Assembly (NCBI GenBank): GCA_036245805.1
Contig: BTRK01000006.1
Location: 22,414,365 to 22,478,364 of the forward strand
Reading direction: 5' to 3'
Source: Pristionchus mayeri
Lineage: Eukaryota; Nematoda; Chromadorea; Rhabditida; Neodiplogasteridae
Length of the DNA stretch: 64,000 nt
Position 1 is the stretch's first letter. Each line of letters starts with the position of its first letter. A program made the position numbers and the translations under genes. Below the pieces are notes generated by a model. The model was not told the DNA's origin. It was given only the letters and a program-made list of their open reading frames with translations, and ran no database searches. Shown piece after piece: positions 53,140 through 64,000 of the stretch.

Positions 53140-56100
53140 AGTGTTGTAAACGATAGGTTGTGAGCATGTTGTTAATCTTTGATCTCTCTCAACATCGGGT
53201 AATATAATTATTGTATGTACAACGAGTGGAACTTCGATAAAATGATCGTGTTAACTTCTCTCCTTGTCTTTTTTCCCAGCAAATCAATTATTTGAAACAC
53301 ATTTTTGTTGTTCCGACATGAAATTAGTTTTTTTTATTGTTTTAATTGAAAACATGCTATTCGTAGAAATGACCGCATGACTCCCCAAATAATTTGCAAG
53401 GTGCCCATTTCGTTTTAGTGCCTATAAAGGTGCACTTGTCGTAGAATATTCTGGGTGCTTGGTGTATCTCTCACTCCAGACGGGGATAAAAAGGAGATTC
53501 CAACCCCCTCACCCCTCTCGGCCTCCCAAGGGATTGCAGTCTCTTGTTGCTGGCGCCATAGAGAAAGCAGAGAGAGAGGGAGAGAGAGGGAGGGAGAATC
53601 CGTTTGAGAAGAATCTGCAGATGAACTTCCCTTCTTCAAAACAACCTCTTTTACAGTTATTTCTGTATATTGTTAATTTTGTGGGCCACTGAATTAGTTC
53701 AAGTGAGATGAATCCATGTGATCGAGTCTACGAAAGAGTTTCTCTCTTCGATCTTTCGCAGAATTTTTGAATCCGTTCATGGGAGGGCCCTAACTATCCT
53801 GGAGTGGGGTTCCCATCCTCTTCTGCTCTAAGAGGGGGGGGGGGGGTGAGCTGGTAGCTCTTGAGGCGAGTGCGCGTATCTGGAACGAGAGGGAGGGCGG
53901 ATAGAAAAGACTGAGAGAGACAAGCGCCCATCGATTCCATGCATCATCCGATGCAAAGAAGGAGGAGTGGTTGACAATGTTTCCTTCCCTTCCCACTTCC
54001 CTCTCCTTCTCTTCCTCATCCGACCTCACTCGCTGCAATACTATCTCTCTTTTGCTTCTTCTTTGTTTGCAGTCGTGGTGTTCGAACACTTCACTCACCA
54101 CGCAGGTATTACTGATCTCCAGTCGACAGTGTCATTTTGTAATAGTGGTCCATCAATATTTCGCCTATTCATCGAATAATTGAATTCGTGCGCTTTCTCA
54201 TGTCGTCTCTACATTGTTGGCCGAATATATTGGATATCGAATTTCATGAATTCTTTCTCGATGGTAGTCGTCACACTTCCCGGTTCCTTTCTATTATCTA
54301 CATTTGTAGGCATTCTTTGTGGTCCATAGGCAAGAGAGAGAGAGCCACGAGTAAAGTGGATGTTCGGCGTTCACACTGATGGCCTTCTTCCTGACCTCAA
54401 CAAAATCATCATGAGAATGAATGAGAAGAGATGTTCATATTCCCTTCCTGTCACTCTTCATCCCTCATCCTTCATCGCACTCGCTGGCCGACTAGAGAGT
54501 ATGCTGGACAGAGGGAGTCTCGTCTCTTTTCTCCTGGTCTCCTATCATTTTCCCACTGGGCAACAACTGACAAGCCGCCCGTCGGGATAAATCAACACGA
54601 ACCCGTCAATTCCCACTCTCCCCCTTGACGTGTGATTCCATGACCGATCAGAGACGAGATTACATTCATTAATTGTCTAATTATGTGACGTAGACTCCTC
54701 TCCGTGTCCCTCTCCATTCCTTCCTTTGAACGTCTCGCAGTGTAATGAGCTCACTTTTTGCGCTACTCGTCTGGTGGAAAAATAATGAAGAGTATTCGCG
54801 ACTTCTGCTTCTATTTTTTCCGTTCCGACTCTTCCGTGACTATCCCTATAAACTTCTGCAGAGTTCTGAGACCCATTGCAGTGTCTTCTCAGTTAGTCAA
54901 TCTCATTCAAAGTGGACGGATTGGGGGAAGAGGGTAATGGGAAGAGAGAGGGGGAGATTCATTTACTTATCGCCAATGGGAGAGAGGAAGAAGAGGGGAG
55001 TCGTGCCATCCTCCCCATTTATTTAATTTCGTCTCCTGATCTGTGCCATCCTTCCTTTCCTCCCTTCGACTCGTCGTCCTTCTTCTTCATCCGTAAACGT
55101 CGTGGCTGTCGTTGATTGTTCCCCTCTTCCCTTCCATGAATTGCCGATTCATCAAAGGGGAGATACGAGATAGAGCGACGAGGCGAGAGAAAGACTGCGA
55201 AATTGGCCTTCCTCCTCCTGTTTCTCTCTCTCGAATGGTACATCACTTGCAGTTTCTCTAAGCCGTCGCTGTCTTTTCTCGTGCCCAGCTGTTTATAGTT
55301 TACACTGCGTTTTCTGGCGGATTCTCGTCTTCGCACCTCGAATTCTCTTCCATTTCTTCCTTTTCATCCTTCCGAATTTATCCAATTTATCCGATGCGGG
55401 AACTGTAAAAGCGGACAGAATGCGAGATCTATGTATTTCCTTCACTCGTGCGCTTCATTTTATACAACCGTTTAAAAATACTTCATACGATTGTTTAAAT
55501 TCATTTGCCTGCTTTATGTTTCCCAATAATATTCTAGAATACTAAAATCGTCGTAGGAATCAGAACTCTGGATAGGCCCTTCTCCTTCTCTTCTTCTTTT
55601 ATCAGGCCCATTTGCTCTGATGATGTTTGTGTGGGAAACAGGGGGCTGGAAACATCTGATGCACTCTTTTCTTCTCGAGATAGAGAGAGAGAGGGGAGGC
55701 CAATCCGGAGATTGACCAGCCGAGAAAAGACTTCCACTCCTTCCTTTCATACTCCACACTGTTTGGTAGTCCTACGAGAGACTGATCCAATCATTTCTTT
55801 GCCATTATCTTCGATTTTGCTTTCACCACGGTAGAAATGTTCCTTGTGCTGCTCTCTCTGCCTTTGGTACGGTACCAATGTTATTCATTCCGTTGATTGG
55901 TATCGTGTCTCGTTAATTGGAATAACTCTCAATTTCGTCTTGTTATTCTCCTCCGTAGTCTTTCATTCTCACTAACAAGAGACACATCTTCCTCCTTTTC
56001 CTGGCTCCTCCATTATTCTCTGCTTCCTTTTCGAAATATAAAAATGGGGGCAGAAAGACCTCCACTCCTTTCTCCTCTCTTCCTCCATTGCTATTCATGG

Positions 56101-56660
56101 GGTAATTCTATTCATATACTCTCCAAATCCCCCCTATGGAGCCAAGCCCCATTTCGATATGGTCCCAGCCCATTTTTCAGTCTGTTAGATCCCTCATCTC
56201 ATTCATTTCCATTAGGGGAGGAGCAGACCGAAAGCTCGACTATATCATAGCTGGTTAGGAAAGGAGGGATGAGGGGAACGGGGAATGGAGGGATGGGATG
56301 CAGTAGTTCCCAACCATCTTCCTCCATTGTCTTTCCCTCCTTCACGCATCATTTGCGCCCGTCCTTCCGGATTCTCAGTCGTTTTTATGAGGGGAACCAT
56401 GTCATTCGCTGCTTTCTTCCGTTCCCAGAATGCAGTTGAGAGCTTCTTCTTCTTCTCTATCTCTGGGGTGCGTTCTGGTCCTCCCTCCATCCCTCTCTCC
56501 TCCCTCTTCACTCTCTTCGTTCTCCTCTTCCGAAAGAGCTCGGATTCCAATTCTCGTTGACGATTGTGCGAGTATCGTGTTAAGAATCTTCTGGTCTTAC
56601 TCAAGGCGTGATTTCAGACATCGATAGCCAGTCATCGACCAACCGTACCTCGCCTATCGC
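53140..56660. other. 3.5 kb without recognised genes
   Basis: Only purine/pyrimidine tracts and short frames without splice support were found. Near the right end GATTTCAG (56617) leaves a 43-base leader before the dehydrogenase start, a candidate trans-splice acceptor. Confidence 0.5.
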
Positions 56661-59211
56661 ATGGCCCCGTCGGCGTGGCTTCGCACGATTATCATCACAG
56701 GTGAGTGAGGCGAGAGTGAGGGTGAATGGGATATGGGATATGGAAAGGTCAGATGGAGTCTCTCCTCTGCAGGATCGACGGAGGGAGTGGGACGACAGAC
56801 TGCAATCGATCTCGCTGCCCATCCAAACAACCATGTGATCATCCATGGAAGGACGTGAGTGAGGAATGCAGAGAGATCAATAGCAAAAAACGATAGTGTT
56901 CGAGGGGAGACATCCACAGATACAAACGTGCAAGTAGCAGTGGCATCTATACTGCTTGTGGCGGGTAGATACTATCTACTAGATAGTAACTTATCGATAC
57001 TTTGACAGATAGCGAGCTTGATTTCTTGAATGATGCAGGACCTATGGGGATGCATTTTTGTTTATCATCCTTCGATTGCAGTGAGGACAAGTGTCTGTCT
57101 GCCATCGAAGCGACGAAGAGGGAGAATGGACACGCAGACAACGTCGATTACATCATCGCCAATCTCAGCAGCATGAAAGAGGTCACTGAGTGATCTTTGA
57201 TCTTTACCTTCCATCTGAGAGAGTGAAAGACGCAGCATTAGAAGAGAACAATGGATGGTCTTTGATCTCTCTCATCGCTCAAGTTTACTCAGCCTTCCAT
57301 AATCTGCTGCAACTGCATGTTCTTAGAATACGAAAAAGAGAAAAGCAAAGCTGGAAGCACTTTAGTCATTCCCTCATTCACTCAATGCTCATTTCCGGTA
57401 GCCTGACGATTCTTGATGTCGAATATAGCATGAATTGGGTCGTTGTCCTCTCCTTCCATTCCTAGACACTGAAACCTCTTCATGGAAGTTGAGTTCCCTT
57501 CTTGCAAGTACACCTTCTCTCAATGTTCTCTATCCCACGCCTCACTTGGCTCCGTCCTTCCCACGAAAAGGCTGCCGAGGCTAAGTGCAGGCTGGGAAAG
57601 AGAAGCAGAAACGAAGTAACCTGCTACCGTTTCTTCATACTCTATCTCTTATCATACTCTCTCCATCACATCACATGGCCTACCGTATCCTTGCTTTCTC
57701 AATTCTGCTTCCAAAAATAGTAACCAGGCGCTCTAGCTGTTTTCAGTCACCCCACGAGAGATGGAAAGATTCTCGAATGTTTTCGGATGTGCTCCGCTTC
57801 CTTTGTTGGAGAGCATGGATTTGATAAATACGATGGAGGAAAGAAAGAGGCTGCCATCGGGGCAGACGAATTCCGTCTTCTGCTCATCAACAGATTGAGT
57901 GGAGGATAAGAGAAAGGAGAGAAGCGATGGAGATGAAGAGAGAGAAGAGGGAAGAACTTCCATGAATGAGATATGAGATGGGTCAGATGGTCGAATAGAT
58001 GGACAGTGGAGGAGATGGGACTGAGGAAGAATAGGGGGAAGAAACGACTAGTTACGATCTACAAAGAATGATGAGTGGTATAAACTAGACACAAAATTTA
58101 AAAGACAACAATGAAGACAACGAAGGTGGAGCTTCCACATTGTAAAATACTTATCAATTTATTGTTTCAGACTTCAATCATGGCCGACGAGATCGCCCGT
58201 CGTTTTCCCTCCCTCAATATGTTCGTATGCAATGCGGGAATTCTCCAACCAAGAAGAACGGAGAGCAAAGACGGATTAGAGGTCACCTTCCAGGTACGAA
58301 TGAAGGGGTATGGTAGAGATGGTAGATCACGCCCAGATCAACTACCTCTCCCACTTCATTCTTTGCAATCGGTTGATCGATCTTCTTGCTTCGAATGGCC
58401 CCTCGAGGATAATGGTCATCGGGAGCGTGCTGCACTCCTGGTGAGAAGAGAGATGCTCGTGATGATGATATTCGAGAAGGAATACATCCTTCGGTGTCTA
58501 TGATGGATCTAAACGATAAAGATAAGTAGGAACGATGAGAGTGAAATGTGACTGCAGGACTCCTCTCAATTGGGCGGATCCCCAAGCTCTGAAGAACTAC
58601 GAGAAATACGGACAATTCGCGAGGAGCAAACTGATGATGCACATGCTAGCAATGGCACTCCACAGAAGAATGGTGGAGTGATCTTTGATCTCTGAATTCG
58701 CCTCTTATCTAGTTGTTATCTTCGATCCCCATTCAGGTGCTCGCAGACAAGAGCATCAGTGTGAATGTGATTGAATTGGCACGGGAGAAGAGGGAATCGA
58801 ATAGGAGGTCACTTCATCTTTGATCTCCCCCTGGAAGAGTGTGTGTTCAGTAGATCAGCTTCCGCCCTGTCCACCTCCGACTTGTGTCACTCGATGACTC
58901 GTTCCATCGGGGGATTGGTCAATTTCATCGAGTCCCCAGCATGTGATCGAATGAGTGGAAAATACCTCGATGCACACGGAAAACAGATACGGTACTGTCT
59001 TTATTTGGGTTGAATCACTCAAGGCAACACTTTTATCTTACTATTCTGCCATGATGAATGTGGTGGGAGGGATGGGGCTATGAATTCTCAGGCCATTTCT
59101 CTATCGTGAATCTCGATTTCACTGTTTAGACCAGGAGCAGATGCAACGGATGAACGACAACAGGAGCGACTGTGGACATACACCGCTGAGTTGTGCAAGG
59201 CGTACCTCTGA
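56661..59211 (+). CDS. Short-chain dehydrogenase (retinol dehydrogenase/WWOX-like), 285 aa
   Basis: Classical SDRs are NAD(P)-dependent oxidoreductases of lipids, retinoids or steroids. Nine exons join in phase: 56661-56700, 56773-56854, 57082-57181, 58171-58293, 58337-58440, 58558-58672, 58737-58807, 58851-58991, 59130-59211. The Rossmann fold shows TGSTEGVG, the NAG motif in FVCNAGIL, the helix YLSHFILCNRLIDLLASNG and the strand RIMVIGSVL with the likely catalytic Ser. The segment aligned to the catalytic YxxxK reads FARSK, so the Tyr position is Phe. The C-terminal part resembles light-type retinol dehydrogenases (ERLWTYTAELCKAYL). GATCTTTGATC lies just inside two introns (57192, 58680). 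The substrate cannot be inferred. Confidence 0.9.
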
Positions 59212-59549
59212 GGATACAGTATCCCAAGATTCCCGATGGGACTCAACCATTCTTCGATCACAGTTACCCCTTCGCTAGCGTTTTCATTCCACGCATTACT
59301 ATTCCCAACACTGACAATTCCATTGATTGTACCTACAGCATCTCTCTGATTACTGTATCCATCGACTACGGTATGTGTAGTTTCCCTTAGCATTGCAACC
59401 ATTGCATAGCATGTACATGAATAAATATATTCGCTTCAAAATTGTCACGTAAATACTTGTGTGCCGAAGATCCAATCACAAATTCAACTGAAGTTCATTT
59501 TTTATCATAACGATAGGAATATTTGTTTCTGGATCGTGTCGAGGCGAAT

Positions 59550-60198
59550 TTAATAGTAGACGAGGCCGAAGAAAGCGTTGATATAATAGAAAGGAATAGG
59601 TTCTCCTGCCTGCAATTCCCCTTCCATTCATCCTCAATGAGTGCACCTACAATCTCGGCAATCTCTGCTATTCTGTCTGCATGGTAGTGGAGGTAGTGTT
59701 TCGCCCCCTCGAACCAGTCCAGATACCCAAGCAGTTGAGCAGGCTGAGAACAGAGCTTGAAGGAGAGAGAAGGGGGAGGGGGACCTCGAACATGTAGAGG
59801 GCCAAGTGACTATATTCGCATTTTTGGTCCCTCGTCGCACAGTATTTGATCCCTGGAAACGATTTCTCTCTCTCTCTCTCTGTCTATGGAATTAAACCAC
59901 TATCATTGTCGAGGACAGTCATATCTGGCGATAAAATGACACGCAGGGGTTCAATCCTGAGGGTGAAATGAGAGTGCAAAGACAGGGTGGTCGTCTCTGA
60001 CTTATCATCTCCTGGTTTCTCCTTGAAGATGGCACTCTTCACCTTCACAGGAATCCTCCATGGATACTTGGTGCAGCCCTAGTGATAATGAATGAGAAGG
60101 AAGAAGGAATTCCATCCCACCATCGTTAGATTCCTATCCTCCTCCACAATCTTCTCGAATTTGTAGCAGTACCAGTCAGGAGGACAATTCATCTCCAT
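59550..60198 (-). CDS. Unrecognised protein, about 158 aa
   Basis: Five exons join in phase: 60198-60121, 60078-59898, 59852-59785, 59743-59651, 59609-59550. The product begins MEMNCPPDWYCYKFEKIVEE, continues GCTKYPWRIPVKVKSAIFKE, contains an aliphatic/beta stretch, then IKYCATRDQKCEYSHLALYM and LLGYLDWFEGAKHYLHY, and ends INAFFGLVYY. The five cysteines in the NCPPDWYCY, GCTK and YCATRDQKC segments suggest an extracellular or lumenal fold. The ATG follows GGAAAG, so an upstream exon with a signal peptide may be missing. It is convergent with the dehydrogenase and divergent from the next gene. No family was recognised. Confidence 0.6.
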
Positions 60199-60517
60199 CT
60201 TTCCAGCTTCTCCTTCCTAGGAGGGACATGAGGTAGCATACGGTAGGAGTACGGTACCTCTTGAGGGAAGCATCTTCTTGCAGAAGTAGTCGATGCAAGA
60301 AAGAGGAGAAGAGGGAGAAGAAGAGAGAGACCGCCCTGCATCTAATTCGATCGATCGAATGAAGGGAATGGAGAGTTGATTGAGTGAGTGGTAAACTGTC
60401 AAAATGGAGGAGCAGAATGAAATGAGAGAGAGATACCATTTACATATCTTCTCCATTTCACTCACCTCTCTCCTCTCCTCTTCTCTTCTCTCCTCTTCTC
60501 CATTCATTCTCACTCCG

Positions 60518-62302
60518 ATGAGTCGCAGGGTGCAGCGGTCTCCCTCCTTCTCCGTCTATGAAGACTCCTCTAACTCCTCCGTCCCCGATCATCACAGGGT
60601 AATCTCCAATCAGGATACTGTTCCGATACAATATCCATTCTAGGCAATCGCCGGTACTCCTCATCCCTGGAGAAACCCTGGGCGAGCCAATGTACAGTGT
60701 CCAAGTTTATACTGTAGTCACCCATCTATCGATTTCAGACTATGATGCAACTTCGATCGATGAGCAGAGGAGTCGACAATAACGCAAACATCCACAATGG
60801 AGCGAACACCAACACCGGGGTACGGTATCTGCTAGCATACTGTAGTCCTGTGAGTCAGAACTGTGATTGCAGAGTCGCACTGGTTCTTCGTACAGTAACA
60901 CGAGCATATCCTCGTCCAGTGTAGGCACGCGAATTATGTGTTGATCTACCCCTGAACACTTCAGAGTATGAATGGAGTGAACACCAGATCTGGTTCGGAC
61001 GATCCATCGCTGGCGGTGGGTGATACCCTAATGGATTGACTAATGATGATGGAATTGACAGTCTGCAACTGGTTCTCACTCCTCGTACGGATCTTCCCTC
61101 TACTACCACGACAATGAGAATCTGGTTGCATATCCAATGAATGACCAACAACTTCATTTCTACGACAGGGAGAATCTACGTCCCGCGTCAGTATCTACTG
61201 TGCCCATAAAGTAATGTAGTGATGATGAATACGTTATTCAGTCCGCCCGATACAGTACCCACTACCCCGCAACGTCGCAGTATCAACGCCAATTACCAGA
61301 GCTACAGTACAGTAATTCCTTCGTGCAGTACTGACCCCATATTTATTCAGACCAGAACGATCTTCTTGTCCCCAATGCTCCTCCACTAGTCGCTACATAC
61401 GCCAACAACAACGGTACACAGCATGCTCCTACTGCCATCTTGACTCAATATTTAGCCTCTGTGGCTCAGGCAGCTCCTCAGCCTCCCATGGTCAACAACC
61501 CGCAGAGGGACAGACACGGTACTTTACCCACTCACAACGAAGACAACGACATCTAATTGCAGCCCCTGTGGCTCAGGCACGACCCGCCCATCCTATTCCC
61601 GACTATCGCCAACCGAATGGAAACGGTACTTATACATAGATATACACAATTAATCAATTGATTGCAGCTTTGATGGCCCAGTCTCCTGTGCAGAGACACC
61701 CTCAGCAGCAGGGCTACGGTAACAACCCCGTCCATCTACACTACTCTATGGGAGATGATTGCAGCCCCGATGGGTCAGGCCTCTTCCTCGATGGCTCGCC
61801 ATCAAGAAGGACAGGGATACAGTGGTCGACGAATGGAGAGACAATGGGAGACAGATGCACGAGGGGGCAATGGATGCACATGCCCAGCTGGAAGAATGCC
61901 CTCCCCCGTCAGATCCCAGAGATCTCTAAGGAACAGTCCATCCCACAGAGACACGAATCACGGCAAGGCAAAGGTACTGTAGTGGTACGGTATCATCGAT
62001 ACCGTACTCCAGAATGGATGAGAGGGATCATAGTTGAGGTGGCAATCAAACTGAAGTCTCTCCGAACGATTGTGAATGAGTTGAGGGACGAGAACGATGA
62101 AGTGATCATCACAATGACTGTCCCAGCTTCAGCCATCGAGAACAACGTGAGTACCGTATCCTCCCCTCCCCTCCTCTACCGTATCTCTGCAGGGACTTCC
62201 TCCTCCAAACCCAGGACATCATCGTAACCCTCCGAGGTGATTTCCTCCCATCATTCCTCTCTAATCTCTCTTCTCAGGAGCAACAACGACGTTCCGAAGT
62301 GA
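60518..62302 (+). CDS. Low-complexity Ser/Asn/Gln/Pro-rich protein with C-terminal coiled coil
   Basis: Thirteen exons can be followed: 60518-60598, 60739-60819, 60873-60920, 60965-61015, 61062-61186, 61242-61306, 61351-61518, 61563-61625, 61668-61718, 61765-61962, 62013-62146, 62193-62236, 62278-62302. The start MSRRVQRSPSFSVYEDSSNS is RS/phospho-site rich; the middle is disordered (NTNTG, SNTSISSSS, YGSSLYYHDNEN). Three successive exons begin with the same pattern, APVAQA, ALMAQS and APMGQA. The exon at 62013 encodes a heptad-like helix (VEVAIKLKSLRTIVNELRDE). The exit from the 61765 exon is best explained by a GC donor (CACG|gcaagg); the competing gt donor at 61974 puts the next exon out of frame. 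Function unknown; disorder plus a coiled coil suggests a scaffold or RNA/nuclear protein. Confidence 0.65.
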
Positions 62303-62554
62303 AGAAATATCAACGAGACGAAGTGCATCCGCTAATTAGTCCTTTCCTTTTTCGCATATTCGCCGGGCGCGGTTCCGGATTCATCAACTCGATGGTTCTG
62401 GCTCCCAGTCGCCCCTTTCTCCCCTTACTATTTGCCCTGCATATCGCTGTCCCCTTTGGCTCAGCACATTCGTTGAATAAAACGACTTCGTCGAATTACT
62501 TTGATGGTGCAAAGGGAATGGCAAGAAGGCATGAGATGAATTCTGATGGGGATG

Positions 62555-63713
62555 GAATATCACGCCATTCACTTAAGAATTGATCTCAATGTCGGATTTG
62601 ACAAAATTACCCAAACCGAGGTTTCTTCGGTTTTATATTCTACTAGTGTCCCTAAACAATAGCCCGACTTCTTATTGCCATACCCCCATTCTGAAGGTCC
62701 TGGTACCGGGTCGTTGGTTCTGGTACCCACCTTTAACATTGATTTTCTCAGTTATCCTGCACTTTTGGTGAAAATTGCTTCCTGAGTGACCCCCAGTACT
62801 TTTCAGAGCTCTATCTATGTGTACAAACTAGAACTCATGAAAATGGATTTTAACAGTGCTACATTCATGGCCAATTATCTCGAAAATCTATCGAAAGGCG
62901 CAGCTGAAATTTTAGAGTGGTATAGTACTTGATGAGAGCTTTAAAATGAGGGGCTTGCGGTCTCTGAGAGAGGAGCACAAATACCTCTTTGGTAGCTTTG
63001 AAGTTTCGAGTCAATTTGAAGTCGTTTTATTAGTTGCAGGCCGCGCGTTTTTCTCAGGCGCGACATAGAATGAAGGAGTGATTTCATTTTTCAACTGTGT
63101 TTCACCGGAAAACTAAATACATTTCATTCGTTATTGATAGTAATATTTCATAAATTTCTGAAACATAGTTGAAAAATGAAATCATCCCTTCATTCTATGT
63201 CGCGCCTGAGAAAACGCGCGGTCTGCAACTAATAAAACGACTTCAAATTGACTCGAAACTTCAAAGCTACCAAAGAGGTATTTGTGCTCCTCTCTCAGAG
63301 ACCGCAAACCCCTCATTTTAAAGCTCTCATAAAGTACTATACGAACCTGAAATTTCAGCTGCGCCTTTCGATAGATTTTCGAGATAATTGGTCATGAATG
63401 TAGCACTGTTAAAAGCCATTTTCATGAGTTCTAGTTTGTACACATGGATAGAGCTCTGAAAAGTACTGGGGGTCACTCAGGGAGCAATTTTCACCAAAAG
63501 TGCAGGATAACTGAGAAAATCAATGTTAAAGGTGGGTACCAGAACCAACGACCCGGTACCATGACCTTCAGAATGATGGTACGGAAATGAAGTTCTCAGG
63601 ATCTTTCTGGTAGAGGTGGAGCTACTCATTCCTCAAAATAATTCAGATACCCGTGTTTGGTCAAATCCGAGAAATGGGGAATTTAGCTCGATTCTTACGT
63701 GAATGGCGTGATA
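62555..63713. repeat. Long fold-back element sharing termini with 39299-40281
   Basis: The left end ATATCACGCCATTCAC and right end GTGAATGGCGTGATAT mirror each other, and the match continues inward, for example TTATCCTGCACTTTTGGTG at 62754 against its inverse near 63490, and the arms around 62940-63100 and 63170-63330. The two arms are about 540 bases with a short spacer near 63135. The terminal pattern ATATCACGCC...GAATCGAGCT is that of the erfa-1 intron element. No coding capacity. Confidence 0.9.
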
Positions 63714-64000
63714 TGCGAGCTTCGAGAACGACTAAGAAAGAAGGGCATAGGAAAGTGAAAAGAGATTAGATTATTCATTTAGATTATTCATTCAGTGTCG
63801 GCCGCCAGGCAACTTTGATAGACGCGTAAATGAAAAAATTAAATGAAAAACTTGATTTTTGAGAATATTTTGGAACATCGTCCAAATCGTGACATAGTTC
63901 ACAATATAAGAAAATGGAGAGAGAAGATTTTTGTGTTTGTAGGGTGATGGGTCAAAGTGACGTTTCTAGTTGCTCTCTCTGTTCTATGTTCTCTTTCCTC
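63714..64000. other. Right-edge sequence, nothing recognised
   Basis: About 290 bases after the palindrome with no supported exon, RNA gene or repeat. Confidence 0.4.

Overview
The window is nuclear DNA of a nematode. The genes are short and compact, most introns are 40-500 bases, 3' splice sites are mostly TTGCAG or TTTCAG, and several genes carry a bare splice acceptor directly before the start codon, the signature of spliced-leader trans-splicing. Many exons per gene (17 in zpr-1, 20 in sftb-2, 30 in ints-2) and median exon size near 90 bases suggest a diplogastrid such as Pristionchus rather than Caenorhabditis; that placement is an inference. From memory, the orthologues of hyls-1, zpr-1, sftb-2, snb-1, hpo-19, erfa-1 and bir-1 all lie on C. 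elegans chromosome V, two of them as direct neighbours (zpr-1/sftb-2; hpo-19/erfa-1), so this looks like a piece of that ancestral chromosome. Exon ends below were read by eye from frame, splice consensus and protein similarity, so single bases may be off.

Layout: 1-14295 is a minus-strand run of hyls-1 (cut by the left edge), two small uncharacterised exon groups inside its span, zpr-1 and sftb-2. A divergent plus-strand BAR-like gene follows (14784-16097), then tRNA-Cys, then minus-strand syntaxin-18 and synaptobrevin (snb-1). About 4.9 kb without genes precedes a minus-strand block of NADH-cytochrome b5 reductase, FAHD1-like hydrolase, eRF1 and survivin/BIR-1 (28638-43257). Plus-strand Integrator subunit 2 occupies 45189-53139. 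After a 3.5 kb gene-free stretch come a short-chain dehydrogenase, an unrecognised minus-strand gene and a low-complexity plus-strand gene; a palindromic element fills the right end.

Functionally the genes are housekeeping: snRNA 3'-end processing and splicing (ints-2, sftb-2), translation termination and eEF1A-linked zinc finger (erfa-1, zpr-1), ER and synaptic SNAREs (syntaxin-18, snb-1), centriole/cilium (hyls-1), cytokinesis (bir-1) and redox or metabolic enzymes.

The unusual content is in the non-coding DNA: four long fold-back elements (two sharing termini, two sitting inside introns of snb-1 and erfa-1), several smaller MITE-like insertions, an apparent excess of GC-AG introns and of GAG acceptors, and two short intronic motifs (GATCTTTGATC, always in sense orientation and close to splice sites; CTACCGTA/TACGGTAG at intron ends). 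No prokaryotic, viral, CRISPR or coding transposon feature was recognised.
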